A stretch of DNA of 23,093 bases from Oscillospiraceae bacterium UBA3851. GTDB lineage: Bacteria; Bacillota; Clostridia; Oscillospirales; Oscillospiraceae. Of the stretch, positions 1 through 7,837 are shown one piece after another; within the stretch, counting starts at the first letter, position 1; the number at the start of each line of letters is the position of its first letter. The DNA is taken from contig DGHJ01000024.1 of the NCBI GenBank assembly GCA_002392625.1, forward strand, positions 8,431 to 31,523, in the 5' to 3' direction. Below the pieces are notes generated by a model. It ran no database searches. It was given only the letters and a program-made list of their open reading frames with translations, and was not told the DNA's origin. Made by a program: the position numbers and the translations under genes.

Positions 1-959
1 GCGGCAAGACCACCACGCTGCGGATGATTGCAGGCTTTGAGGACGCCACCACTGGCATCATAGAGGTGCAGGGCCAGCGGGTGGAGGAGAAGGAACCGTA
101 TCAGCGGGATGTGAACACAGTCTTCCAGAACTACTCCCTGTTCCCCCACATGACGGTGTATGACAACGTGGCCTATGGGCCCACCATCAAAAAGTGGCCC
201 AAGGCGCAAATCAAGGAGCAGGTCACCAAAATGCTGGAGCTGGTGCAGATGGCGGGCTATGAAAAGCGGAAGCCCGACGCCCTCTCCGGCGGTCAGAAAC
301 AGCGTGTGGCCATTGCCCGCGCCCTGATCAACAATCCCCGTGTGCTGCTTCTGGACGAGCCTCTGGGCGCGCTGGACCTGAAGCTGCGCAAGCAGATGCA
401 GATCGAGCTGAAGCGGCTGCAGCGCAAGCTGGGCATCACCTTCGTATATGTCACCCACGATCAGGAGGAGGCCATGACCATGTCCGACCGCATCGCGGTG
501 ATGAAGGACGGCGTTATCCTGCAGATCGACGCGCCGCTGGAAATCTATGACCACCCCAACTGCCGGTTTGTGGCGGATTTCATCGGCGAGAGCAACGTCA
601 TCGAAGGCACGGTGGTCTCCGCAGAGGGGTCCCTCCTCTCCGTGGAAACCGATGGCGGTCTGGTGCGCACCCGGGGCGAGGGCTTTGCCGTGGGCGAGAG
701 AATCTGTATCTCCGTCCGTCCGGAATACCTGGCCGTCAGCGCCGCGCCGGTTGAGGGCTTTACGATGAGGGGCCGGGTCAAGGACTTCATCTACATGGGC
801 ACGGTGATCAAAACCAGTCTGGATCTACCCGGCGGCCAGGAAGTCAAGTTCAGCCGCTTTGATCCCGACCCCACCCTCCGCGAAGGGGACGAGCGGTTCA
901 TCTACTGGCCGGAAAACAAATCCGTGCCCATCCACCTGACGGGGGAGGTGTCCCCATGA
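1..959 (+). CDS. potA: ABC importer ATPase, PotA-like (5' end outside window)
   Basis: This is the ATP-hydrolysing subunit of a spermidine/putrescine-family ABC importer, acting on the inner face of the membrane. The frame is already open at base 3 and begins inside the Walker A loop (GKTTTLRMIAGFE), so only the first few dozen residues are missing. Visible in order are the Q-loop (VFQNYSLFPHMTV), the ABC signature (LSGGQKQRVAIARAL), Walker B (VLLLDEPLGALD), the H-loop (VTHDQEEAM), and a C-terminal TOBE-like region from about base 590. The stop overlaps the start of the next permease by 4 bp, so the genes are translationally coupled. PotA is the closest family, but the downstream frl genes suggest the cargo is a fructosamine rather than a polyamine. 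The family call is firm and the substrate is inferred. Confidence 0.95.
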   Translation, partial: GKTTTLRMIAGFEDATTGIIEVQGQRVEEKEPYQRDVNTVFQNYSLFPHMTVYDNVAYGPTIKKWPKAQIKEQVTKMLELVQMAGYEKRKPDALSGGQKQRVAIARALINNPRVLLLDEPLGALDLKLRKQMQIELKRLQRKLGITFVYVTHDQEEAMTMSDRIAVMKDGVILQIDAPLEIYDHPNCRFVADFIGESNVIEGTVVSAEGSLLSVETDGGLVRTRGEGFAVGERICISVRPEYLAVSAAPVEGFTMRGRVKDFIYMGTVIKTSLDLPGGQEVKFSRFDPDPTLREGDERFIYWPENKSVPIHLTGEVSP

Positions 960-1822
960 CCGCCCCGAAAAAGCGCCGCAATCCGCTGCCGGCCATCGCT
1001 CAGGCGGGCCCTGTGTCGGTGTGGATGGTGCTGTTTGTCACGGTGCCCATGCTGTTCATCATCTACATCAGCTTCATGTCCCGGGGCACCTTCGGCGGTG
1101 TGGAGTACACACCCACCCTCACCTCCTATGAGACGCTGGCAGACGTGACCTACTTTGCCGTGATCCTCAAGAGCCTTCAGGTGGCCGTGGTGACCACGGC
1201 GGTATGCCTGCTGTTGGGCTATCCCTTTGCCTACTACATTGCCCGCAAGAGCGCGGACGTGGCCTCCCGGCTCATCATGCTGCTGATGATTCCCCTGTGG
1301 ACCAACTCCCTCATGCGGCTGAACGCCTGGATGCTGTTGTTTCAGACAAACGGGCCCGTAAACAAGGCCCTGCTGGCGCTGGGCATCGTGCAATCCCCGG
1401 TGAAATTCATCTACACCGACGGGCTGGTGCTGCTGGGACTGATCACCAACTTCCTGCCCTTCGCCGTGCTTCCCATGTACTCCTCCATCGAGAAGCTGCA
1501 AAAGGCCATGCTGGAGGCGTCGGCTGATTTGGGCGCCACCCCTGCCACCACCTTTCGCAAGGTGACGCTGCCGCTCACCTTCCCCGGCATCTTCTCCGCC
1601 ATCATTCTCACCTTTATCCCCGCCCTGGGTACCTATACCATCACCGACATGCTGGGCGGCGGCAAGGTGCTGTACATCGGCAACATCATCAAAAATCAGT
1701 TCGGCACCATCCGCAACTGGCCGCTGGGCGCAGCCCTGAGCGTACTGCTGCTGCTCATCACGGCGCTGCTGATCTTCCTCTATTCCCGCTTCGCCAAAAT
1801 CGAGGATATGGAGGTGCTGTGA
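956..1822 (+). CDS. potB: ABC importer permease, PotB-like
   Basis: This is the first membrane subunit of the importer, 288 residues, close to the usual PotB length. A basic N-terminus is followed by about six hydrophobic segments (first at roughly residues 20-41). The EAA loop that contacts the ATPase is at about residues 187-211 (EASADLGATPATTF, then LP and G). The start codon sits in the ATGA overlap with the ATPase stop. The stop overlaps the next permease start, so ATPase and both permeases form one coupled block. PotB/PotC permeases work as a heterodimer fed by a PotD-type binding protein, and all four parts are present here. Whether the cargo is polyamine or glycated amine cannot be read from this subunit. 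Confidence 0.93.
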   Translation: MTAPKKRRNPLPAIAQAGPVSVWMVLFVTVPMLFIIYISFMSRGTFGGVEYTPTLTSYETLADVTYFAVILKSLQVAVVTTAVCLLLGYPFAYYIARKSADVASRLIMLLMIPLWTNSLMRLNAWMLLFQTNGPVNKALLALGIVQSPVKFIYTDGLVLLGLITNFLPFAVLPMYSSIEKLQKAMLEASADLGATPATTFRKVTLPLTFPGIFSAIILTFIPALGTYTITDMLGGGKVLYIGNIIKNQFGTIRNWPLGAALSVLLLLITALLIFLYSRFAKIEDMEVL

Positions 1823-2682
1823 TGAAAAACAAAAAGCTGCTGCGGCAGAGGCGCAACGCCTTCTGGAGCGCTCTGTATGCCGCCGTCATCTATGCGCTGT
1901 TCTATATCCCGGTGCTGGTGATGATCCAGTTCTCATTCAACGACGCCAAGCGGAACTACTCCTGGGAGGGCTTCACCACCCAGTGGTACGGCAAGCTCTT
2001 TTCCTTCGGCAACCACGACCTGTGGGAGTCGCTGGTCTACTCCCTGGCCATTGCCGTGGCGGCCACCGTAATCAGCGTGGTGGTGGGCGTGCTTGGCGGC
2101 ATCGGATTGAAGAAATTCGAGTTCCGCGGCAAGAAGTTCATCAACCTCATGCTGTATGTCCCCATCGTGGTGCCGGAGATCGTGCTGGCCGTGTCCATGC
2201 TGATTATCTTCATGACCGTGGGCATCCGTCTGGGGATGGGCACCATCGTCATCGGCCACTGCACCTTCTGCATCCCCTATGCGGTGGTCACCATCAAGGG
2301 CCGCATCAGCGGTGATAACGAGACGCTGCAGGAGGCGTCCATGGACCTGGGCGCCAACCGGGTGCAGACCTTCTGGCGCGTCACCATTCCCAGCATCATG
2401 CCGGGCATCCTGTCGGCGGCCTTTCTCAGCTTCACCCTGTCCATCGACGACGTCATCATGTCCAACATGCTGGCCTCTGCCCGCCAGTCCACCCTGCCGG
2501 TGCTGATTTTGTCCGTCAATCGCACGGGTATCACGCCGGACATCAACGCGCTGACCACCCTGATGGTGCTGGTTATGGTGGCGGGCATGCTGGTGATGAG
2601 CGGTCTGCAGCGCCTGCGCCGCAAGAGAGAGGCCCGGGAGATGGCGGAGGCCGAACAGCGTATTTCCACCCTTCGCGGTTGA
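1822..2682 (+). CDS. potC: ABC importer permease, PotC-like
   Basis: This is the second membrane subunit, 286 residues from the ATG at 1822. A GTG at 1819 is in frame, but GGAGG at 1810-1814 lies 7 nt before the ATG and only 4 nt before the GTG, so the ATG is preferred. That start shares one base with the potB stop (TGATG). The first membrane helix is at about residues 15-37, and the EAA loop is at about 171-196 (EASMDLGANRVQTFWRV, then P and G). Its C-terminal tail is highly charged and cytoplasmic. The gene is followed by a 38-bp gap before the binding protein, the only break in coupling within the transport block. Confidence 0.93.
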   Translation: MKNKKLLRQRRNAFWSALYAAVIYALFYIPVLVMIQFSFNDAKRNYSWEGFTTQWYGKLFSFGNHDLWESLVYSLAIAVAATVISVVVGVLGGIGLKKFEFRGKKFINLMLYVPIVVPEIVLAVSMLIIFMTVGIRLGMGTIVIGHCTFCIPYAVVTIKGRISGDNETLQEASMDLGANRVQTFWRVTIPSIMPGILSAAFLSFTLSIDDVIMSNMLASARQSTLPVLILSVNRTGITPDINALTTLMVLVMVAGMLVMSGLQRLRRKREAREMAEAEQRISTLRG

Positions 2683-2720
2683 AATAAACACAATAATTAT
2701 GTATTATGGGAGGTACGAAC

Positions 2721-3782
2721 ATGAAAAAAGCATTGTCCCTGATTCTGGTGCTGGTCATGGCGCTGACGCTGGTGGCCTGCGGCGGCCAGAGCGCGACCAC
2801 GCCCTCCGGCGGCGAGGCAGCCGGCAGCAAGGAACTGAACATCTTCATGTGGAGCGACTACATGTCCGATGACCTGGTGGCCAACTTCGAGCAGGAGTAC
2901 GGCATCAAGGTGAACCTCAGCTACATGAACGACAACGCCGACTCCATCACCAAGCTCACTGCAGGCGCCGGCGACGGCTACGACCTGATCATGACCTGCG
3001 ACGCCTACATGGAGTCCCTCATCAACGGCGGCTATCTGGAGCAGTTGGATCTGAGCCAGATTCCCAACGCCAAAAACATCAACAAAGCCTATTGGTCGGA
3101 GCAGAATCAGGGCTACTGCGTACCCTACCTGATGAACTACATCTATGTGGTGTACGACACGGAGCGCTGCCCCATTGAGATCACCTGCTACAACGACCTG
3201 ATCCGTCCCGAGATGAAGGGTCAGATCGGCTCCGTGGACGGCGCCCGCAACCTGTTCCCCATCGCCCTCATCGCGCTTGGCTACGACCCCAACTCCCGGG
3301 AGGAGAGCGAGATCGCCGAGGCCTATGAGTGGCTGGTGAAGTACAATGAGAACGTGGTGGCCTACGGCTCCACCGAGACCAACATGGTCAACGGCACCAT
3401 CTCCTGCATGTTCACCTACGACGGCAACACCGCCGAGGCGATGGCCCAGCTCGGCGCCAACAACACCCTGACCGTGGCCCCCTTCACCGCCGATCCGGTG
3501 CAGCTGGGCTTCGATCTGTACGTCATCCCCAAGGGCGCCCAGCACATGGATGCCGCCTATCTGTTCCTCAACTACATCTGCGACGCTCAGGTCATGGCGG
3601 ACAACCTGGTGGAGAACCCCTACTCCTGCCCCAATGACGCCGCAGTGGCCGCCGCATCCGAGGAGTATCGCAACGGCCCCGCCTTTGACTTTGACTACAA
3701 GACCAACGTGTTCTTCCAGGAGGACGTGGGCGACGCCATCACCATCTATGACAAGTACTATCAGATGCTGAAGGTGGGTTAA
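2721..3782 (+). CDS. potD: Substrate-binding lipoprotein, PotD-like
   Basis: This is the extracytoplasmic binding protein of the importer. The start at 2721 follows a GGGAGG site at 2708-2713; an in-frame ATG at 2706 has no ribosome site. It encodes a 353-residue precursor with a lipoprotein signal peptide: a basic start, a hydrophobic core, and lipobox LVAC with the lipidated Cys at residue 20. A polar Ser/Gly linker follows. The mature part begins with ELNIFMWSDYMSDD, typical of PotD/PotF proteins, and carries the GYDLIMTCDAYMESL and VPYLMNYIYVVYDT stretches of the two-lobed fold. PotD-family proteins normally bind polyamines. Location directly before frlB suggests this one may bind fructoselysine or another Amadori compound. 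Family is sure; ligand is inferred. Confidence 0.92.
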   Translation: MKKALSLILVLVMALTLVACGGQSATTPSGGEAAGSKELNIFMWSDYMSDDLVANFEQEYGIKVNLSYMNDNADSITKLTAGAGDGYDLIMTCDAYMESLINGGYLEQLDLSQIPNAKNINKAYWSEQNQGYCVPYLMNYIYVVYDTERCPIEITCYNDLIRPEMKGQIGSVDGARNLFPIALIALGYDPNSREESEIAEAYEWLVKYNENVVAYGSTETNMVNGTISCMFTYDGNTAEAMAQLGANNTLTVAPFTADPVQLGFDLYVIPKGAQHMDAAYLFLNYICDAQVMADNLVENPYSCPNDAAVAAASEEYRNGPAFDFDYKTNVFFQEDVGDAITIYDKYYQMLKVG

Positions 3783-3802
3783 TCAGGTAAGGAGGTACCC
3801 CC

Positions 3803-4798
3803 GTGGTTAAGTTTGACGAGCAAAAGCAAATCGACAGCGTCCGGGGCGCTCTGGCCCTGCGCAGTCAGATTGAAACCGTGGTGGATGCCATCTGGCAAAA
3901 AGGGCTTCGCAACCTGTGTTGGCTGGGCATCGGCGGTACCTGGGCCAGTTGCCGGCAGGTGGTGTGCCACATGAAGGAGCGGACGGATCTGGACGTGTTC
4001 GCCACCAATGCGGCGGAGTACTGTACCACCGGCGACCGCCGGGTGGGCCCGGGCACCTGCATGGTGATCTCCTCCGTTACCGGCACCACCACGGAGATTG
4101 CTGATGCCGTGGCAAAAGCCCGCGCCGCCGGCGCAGAGATCATCGGCTTTATCGACAAGGCCGACTCCCCCCTGGCCTCCGCCGTGGATCACTGCATCTC
4201 CTTTGCGGGAAACGAGCAGTTGAAATTCTTCATGGTGGCCGATCGGATTTTGTTCCTTCGGGGCGAGATGCCGGAATATGCGGCGATGTACGCCCAGTTT
4301 GACGCCAATCTTCCCCAGGCGCTGGTGGCGGTGGAGAAAGAGGCCGACGCCTTCGGTGAGGCCTTTGCCATCGCCCACAAGGATGATCCCCTCCACTACT
4401 TCGTGGGGGCCGGCACCCTCTACGGCGCCACCTATTCCTACGCAATGTGCTATTGGGAGGAGATGCACTGGATCCGCACCAAATCCATACATTCCGCGGA
4501 GTTCTTCCACGGCATGCTGGAGATTGTGGACCCGGATACGCCTGTTACCGTATTCGTAGGGGAGGATGCCCAGCGGCCTCTGAGCCAGCGGGTGGCCCGG
4601 TTCCTGCCCCGGATCTGCAAAAACTATACCATCATCGACACGGCGCAGTACCGTCTGTGCGGCATCGACGACCAATACCGCCCCCATGTGAGTCATCTGG
4701 TGATGCATGCGGTGACCAACCGCATCGACGCTCATCTGGAGGCCCTCTCCGGCCACGACATGACCATCCGCCGGTATTACCGGAAGATGGAATACTGA
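3803..4798 (+). CDS. frlB: SIS-domain fructosamine-6-phosphate deglycase, FrlB-like
   Basis: This is a sugar-isomerase-fold enzyme, 331 residues (E. coli FrlB is about 340). FrlB cleaves fructoselysine 6-phosphate to lysine and glucose 6-phosphate in the cytoplasm. Two SIS halves are visible. The first has LGIGGTWASCRQV (residues 41-53) and the phosphosugar loop SSVTGTTTEI (90-99). The second has VGAGTLYGATYSYA (201-214) and the active-site stretch with EEMHW (219-223) and AEFFHG (232-237), which supplies conserved Glu and His candidates. The start is GTG, set by AGGAGG at 3791-3796 about 6-7 nt upstream. It lies 20 bp after the binding-protein gene. The exact amine moiety (lysine, another amino acid, or a dicarboxylate as for Salmonella FraB) cannot be told from sequence alone. 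Confidence 0.87.
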   Translation: MVKFDEQKQIDSVRGALALRSQIETVVDAIWQKGLRNLCWLGIGGTWASCRQVVCHMKERTDLDVFATNAAEYCTTGDRRVGPGTCMVISSVTGTTTEIADAVAKARAAGAEIIGFIDKADSPLASAVDHCISFAGNEQLKFFMVADRILFLRGEMPEYAAMYAQFDANLPQALVAVEKEADAFGEAFAIAHKDDPLHYFVGAGTLYGATYSYAMCYWEEMHWIRTKSIHSAEFFHGMLEIVDPDTPVTVFVGEDAQRPLSQRVARFLPRICKNYTIIDTAQYRLCGIDDQYRPHVSHLVMHAVTNRIDAHLEALSGHDMTIRRYYRKMEY

Positions 4799-4805
4799 TT
4801 AGCCA

Positions 4806-4831
4806 CAGGGGCGGGCGTCAGCCCGCCCCTG
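4806..4831. repeat. GC-rich inverted repeat in the frlB-frlC gap
   Basis: A perfect 11-bp stem (CAGGGGCGGGC) with a GTCA loop fills half of the 56-bp gap between frlB and frlC. No T-run follows, so it is not a standard terminator. It could stabilise or partly attenuate the operon messenger, or be a dispersed REP-like repeat; two related hairpins occur at 7778-7798 and 10353-10379. Confidence 0.8.
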
Positions 4832-4854
4832 GTCCGGTACAGGAGGTATCGCTT

Positions 4855-5673
4855 ATGGAATGGGGTCTGTTTACCTGCCCTTACCAGCGTTTGCCGCTGG
4901 AGCAGGCCTTTGCAGACGCAAGGGCGCTGGGGTACGACTACATCGAGCTCTGGGGTGGGCGGCCCCATGCCTACGCCTATGATCTGCTCTCCGGCGATCT
5001 GGCGGACGTGCAGCGTCTGGCGGATCGCTACGCCATGCCGGTGCGATTTTACACCCCGGAGCACAACGCCTACCCCTACAACTATATGATGGGCCCGGAG
5101 CGCCAATGGGAGAGCGCCATGAACTACCTCACCGCCGCCTTGCGCTGCGGGAAGCTGCTGGGCTGTCAGGCGGTGCTGCTGTCTGTCGGTCACGGCGGCA
5201 GCGCACCGGAAGAGGCGCGGTATGACCGTCTCCTTCTCTCCCTGCGGCATCTGGTCCATCAGGCGGAAACACTGCGCCAGCCCATCGTTCTGGAAGCGCT
5301 GACCCCCTATGAGAGCAACACCTGCACCCGGCTTTCAGAGCTGGAGGAGGTGCTGCGGAAGGTGGATTCGCCGCTACTGCAGGGGATGTGCGACGTGGTG
5401 GCGCCCTTCGTGCAGGGTGAGGATCCCGCCGATTATCCCCGCCGTCTCGGCACCGCCATGGCCCACCTCCACCTTGTGGACAGCGACGGCGTCAGCGAGA
5501 CCCATCTGATTCCCGGCGACGGGGTGATGGATTTGGGTGCCTTGCTGCGGGACATCCGCGCCGCAGGATATGACAGCACCGCCACACTGGAGCTGGTGAC
5601 CCACTATATCGACAACCCCACCGACGCCGCCCGATGGGCGCTGCGGCGAGCAAAGGAGCTGATGGACGCATGA
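4855..5673 (+). CDS. frlC: TIM-barrel sugar epimerase, FrlC-like
   Basis: This is a 272-residue xylose-isomerase-like TIM-barrel protein (E. coli FrlC is about 276). FrlC interconverts psicoselysine and fructoselysine, feeding the C3 epimer into the pathway. The four expected metal ligands of this fold can be placed: Glu147 (VLEALTPYESN), Asp180 (GMCDVV), His206 (AHLHLVDSDG) and Glu246 (ATLELVTHY). The start at 4855 is chosen because AGGAGG at 4841-4846 lies 8 nt upstream and because MEWGLFTCPY begins the first barrel strand; the reading frame stays open further upstream but only as a shadow of frlB. The stop overlaps frlD by 4 bp. The general isomerase/epimerase call is very safe; FrlC specifically rests on its neighbours. 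Confidence 0.85.
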   Translation: MEWGLFTCPYQRLPLEQAFADARALGYDYIELWGGRPHAYAYDLLSGDLADVQRLADRYAMPVRFYTPEHNAYPYNYMMGPERQWESAMNYLTAALRCGKLLGCQAVLLSVGHGGSAPEEARYDRLLLSLRHLVHQAETLRQPIVLEALTPYESNTCTRLSELEEVLRKVDSPLLQGMCDVVAPFVQGEDPADYPRRLGTAMAHLHLVDSDGVSETHLIPGDGVMDLGALLRDIRAAGYDSTATLELVTHYIDNPTDAARWALRRAKELMDA

Positions 5674-6458
5674 TGCGCATTGCCTGCGCCGGCGACAACT
5701 GTATCGACTATTACGACGCCACCGGCGAAGCCTTTCCCGGCGGCAATCCGGTAAACGTGGCGGTGTATCTGCGCCGTTTGGGGGCGGATGCCTCCTATAT
5801 CGGTGCGGTGGGCGACGACGCCTACGGCCGCCTGCTCCGCACCGCTTTGGCGGAGAAGGGCGTGGACGTCAGCCATCTGCGGTCAGAGCGGGGCGCCACG
5901 GCGCTGAGTCATGTGTCGCTGGTGGAGGGCGACCGGGTATTCGGCGATTATGAGGAGGGCGTGATGGCCGATTTCCGCCTGACGGCGGAGGAACTGGACT
6001 TCATCGCCGCCCACGATCTGCTGGTCACGGGTCTGTGGAGCCACACCGAGGACCACCTGCCCTCCCTCCGGGCGAGAGGCATCCCCGTGGCCTTTGACGG
6101 GGCCGACCGGCCCTTTGCGACTGCCGCCAGAAAGGCCCTGCCCCATGTGTCGGTGTTTTTCTTCTCCGATGACGGCAGAGATGATGCCGCCTTGCAAGAC
6201 AGACTCCGGCAGCTGGCCGCCTTCGGCCCTGCGCTGACGGTTGCCACTCGGGGCAGCAGGGGCAGCATGGCCTGGGACGGCCGGCGGTTTTATTCCGCCG
6301 GCATCGTGCCCTGCCGCGTGGTGGACACCATGGGGGCGGGGGACAGCTTCATCGCCGGTTTCCTGCTCTCCTGGCTGCAGGGGCAGCCTGTGGACGCCTG
6401 TCTGACCGCCGGCGCCCGGAACGCCGCCGTAACCATCGGCTACCGGGGTGCATGGTGA
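5670..6458 (+). CDS. frlD: PfkB-family fructosamine 6-kinase, FrlD-like
   Basis: This is a ribokinase/PfkB-fold sugar kinase of 262 residues (E. coli FrlD is about 261). FrlD phosphorylates fructoselysine at C6 using ATP, before deglycation by FrlB. The N-terminus has ACAGDNCIDYY and the sugar-binding FPGGNPVNVAVYLRRLGA (residues 22-39). The C-terminal PfkB signature DTMGAGDSFIAGFL is at 219-232, with the catalytic-base Asp at 225. The start is placed at 5670 in an ATGA overlap with frlC; the next codon is also ATG, so 5673 is possible. AAAGGAG at 5652-5658 serves either. It is the last gene of the operon: a strong terminator starts 40 bp after the stop. Confidence 0.87.
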   Translation: MMRIACAGDNCIDYYDATGEAFPGGNPVNVAVYLRRLGADASYIGAVGDDAYGRLLRTALAEKGVDVSHLRSERGATALSHVSLVEGDRVFGDYEEGVMADFRLTAEELDFIAAHDLLVTGLWSHTEDHLPSLRARGIPVAFDGADRPFATAARKALPHVSVFFFSDDGRDDAALQDRLRQLAAFGPALTVATRGSRGSMAWDGRRFYSAGIVPCRVVDTMGAGDSFIAGFLLSWLQGQPVDACLTAGARNAAVTIGYRGAW

Positions 6459-6648
6459 ACGCGCAGGCCGCCGGGTCATACGCCCGCCTTGTCCCACAAA
6501 AAAGTGATTGAGTGCTGTCTTTTCGGCAGTTCTCAATCACTTTTTTATTCTCTATACGGGCCATTCGGGGATCGAGATTATTCTCGATCCGCCGCAGGAT
6601 TTCTTCCACGCACGCATCCCGTTCCTCTTTCGGTCTTCTTTCTGACAC
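6349..6648 (-). CDS. Doubtful small ORF, charged helical N-terminus
   Basis: A GTG at 6648 is preceded on the minus strand by AAGGAGG with 8-nt spacing. The first roughly 45 residues (SERRPKEERDACVEEILRR, then a helix-prone charged segment) look like a genuine small protein. The frame then runs through the terminator stem at 6498-6546 and into frlD antisense, where it becomes Arg/Pro-rich noise before stopping. It may be a truncated gene, a small protein whose natural stop has been lost, or chance. No function is recognised. The 310-bp stretch between frlD and the nuclease gene otherwise holds two inverted repeats (6569-6590, and about 6705-6743). Confidence 0.25.
   Translation of the reverse strand: MSERRPKEERDACVEEILRRIENNLDPRMARIENKKVIENCRKDSTQSLFCGTRRAYDPAACAFTMHPGSRWLRRRSGRRRSDRRPQAAPAARRAGNRR
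6498..6546. terminator. Bidirectional intrinsic terminator after frlD
   Basis: A perfect 15-bp stem has arms AAAAAAGTGATTGAG and CTCAATCACTTTTTT and a 19-nt loop. It ends in a T-run on the plus strand and, by symmetry, on the minus strand. It closes the frl operon and can also stop transcripts coming leftward from the yhaM side. Confidence 0.9.
6569..6590. repeat. Short perfect inverted repeat
   Basis: GGATCGAG and CTCGATCC flank the 6-nt loop ATTATT. There is no T-run. The repeat lies inside the doubtful minus-strand ORF that ends in frlD antisense. Role unknown. Confidence 0.6.
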
Positions 6649-6769
6649 CGTTTTGTTCCTCCTTGTCATTTTTCTTTTGTTTTCTATGCCCGTTATTTCA
6701 TTGGCCACGCCCACAGCCACAGCCCAGCCGTGGCCGTGGGCGTATCTGTCCTTCCCTATCTCGCTTTTA

Positions 6770-7741
6770 TTACGCCACGTCCTGAATATGCACCGGCTTG
6801 CCGTCCAGGAAAACCACGTCCTTACCGAAGTTACTGCTCACACTGCTGTCCAGGTTGTCCACCACCGCCAGCAGCTTGGCCTCCGGCGTGATGGGGCTCA
6901 CGCCAACGCGGAAGGGATAGGCGGTGTGGTGGCTGGCCACCAGGTTTTCCAGCTTCCTTGCCTTATCCTCCGGCGTGCCCAGCTCCTGGGCCATCTCCCG
7001 GATCATCATGGCGCCCTCCAGCGCATGGGCGTTCTCCTTCATGGCTTCCGTGGGCCGCATCGCCGCGCCGGCGCTGTCAAAGCCATACTCACGCACCTTG
7101 CCGATGTCGTGGAGCACCGCCCCGGCAGTCAGCAACTCCCTATCAATGCCAAAGTCGTACGTGTCGTTATAGTACTCGGCAAAATTATACGCCCATTCCA
7201 TCACCTCGTAGGTGTGGGTCAGCAGACCGCCCACGCAGGCGTGATGGCTGCCGGTGGACGCCGGGCAAGAGCTGAACACCTCCTTGTTTTCGTCCACCAA
7301 CGCCTTGCACAACAGGAGATAGTCCCCGTCCTGAATCTTCGCCACCATGGCATCCCGGAACGTCTTAAACCCCTCTTCCCCCGACAACAACCCGTGGGGC
7401 AGCAGCGACCGAATGTCGTTCTGTGCGTCGTCAGCATCCAGCGGCCAGATGTCGAAAATCCGAATCTGGGGCGCCCCCTTGTAGGAGCCCATTCGACCCT
7501 GCACCATCACAGGAGTGCCGGCGCTGGACTCATCCAGCGTGCCGCCGTAGTCGAAGCAGATGCCGGCGATGGTGCCCTTGCAGTTCCGCAGCGTGCACGC
7601 CATATTCTGTCCGCCGTTCTTGTTCCGGTACAGCCGCACCTCCTGCAGAATGAAGGCGGCGCACACGTCGTAGCTGTTATAACAACCGGCCATCTTGAAG
7701 AAAGTCTCGGGATTGCACTGATAATCTTCCATTAAACTCAT
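6770..7741 (-). CDS. yhaM: OB-fold/HD-domain 3'-5' exoribonuclease, YhaM-like
   Basis: This is a 323-residue cytoplasmic protein, near the usual YhaM length (about 314). YhaM-family enzymes trim RNA and single-stranded DNA from the 3' end using metal ions. An N-terminal OB-type nucleic-acid-binding part (about 30-110, with GTPVMVQGRMGSYKGAPQIRIFDI) precedes an HD phosphohydrolase domain. Metal-ligand candidates are His176 (GGLLTHTYEV), His211-Asp212 (VLHDIGKV), His271/272 (SHHTAYPF) and Asp295 (VVDNLDSS). The start at 7741 has AGAGGT 7 nt upstream; an in-frame ATG follows three codons later. It lies on the same strand downstream of the recombinase with a GC-rich hairpin between. It is probably a core chromosomal gene rather than element cargo. 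Confidence 0.83.
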   Translation of the reverse strand: MSLMEDYQCNPETFFKMAGCYNSYDVCAAFILQEVRLYRNKNGGQNMACTLRNCKGTIAGICFDYGGTLDESSAGTPVMVQGRMGSYKGAPQIRIFDIWPLDADDAQNDIRSLLPHGLLSGEEGFKTFRDAMVAKIQDGDYLLLCKALVDENKEVFSSCPASTGSHHACVGGLLTHTYEVMEWAYNFAEYYNDTYDFGIDRELLTAGAVLHDIGKVREYGFDSAGAAMRPTEAMKENAHALEGAMMIREMAQELGTPEDKARKLENLVASHHTAYPFRVGVSPITPEAKLLAVVDNLDSSVSSNFGKDVVFLDGKPVHIQDVA

Positions 7742-7777
7742 TTTAGTTACCTCTTTCGTAAAACATTTTTTGTGTGT

Positions 7778-7798
7778 GGGAGGGGCGCGGCCCCTCCC
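7778..7798. repeat. Perfect GC-rich hairpin between recombinase and yhaM
   Basis: A 9-bp stem (GGGAGGGGC / GCCCCTCCC) has a GCG loop and lies in the 96-bp gap between the recombinase stop and the yhaM start. No T-run follows on the minus strand, so termination there is doubtful. Its arms resemble those of the hairpins at 4806-4831 and 10353-10379. Confidence 0.75.
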
Positions 7799-7837
7799 TG
7801 CCGTTGCAATAGTGTTTTTCCGTCCCCGCAGGGCGTA

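Noticed and set aside
1..3782. Plain polyamine transport operon unrelated to frl
   Set aside because: Tight spacing to frlB with a matching strand and no terminator or promoter between argues for one functional unit, though the substrate remains unproven.
6701..6745. Inverted repeat ACGCCCAC...GTGGGCGT as terminator of yhaM
   Set aside because: The stem is imperfect and not followed by a T-run on the minus strand; the perfect stem at 6498-6546 is the better terminator.
6851..6870. TGTCCAGGT-TGTCCACCA as a further copy of the twin operator
   Set aside because: It lies inside the yhaM coding sequence, has the wrong period and mismatches, and lacks a -10 box at 8 bp.
6512..7735. 407-codon plus-strand ORF opposite the yhaM gene
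   Set aside because: It starts inside the frlD terminator and is His/Gln/Arg-rich; the minus-strand frame carries a full set of HD-domain motifs.
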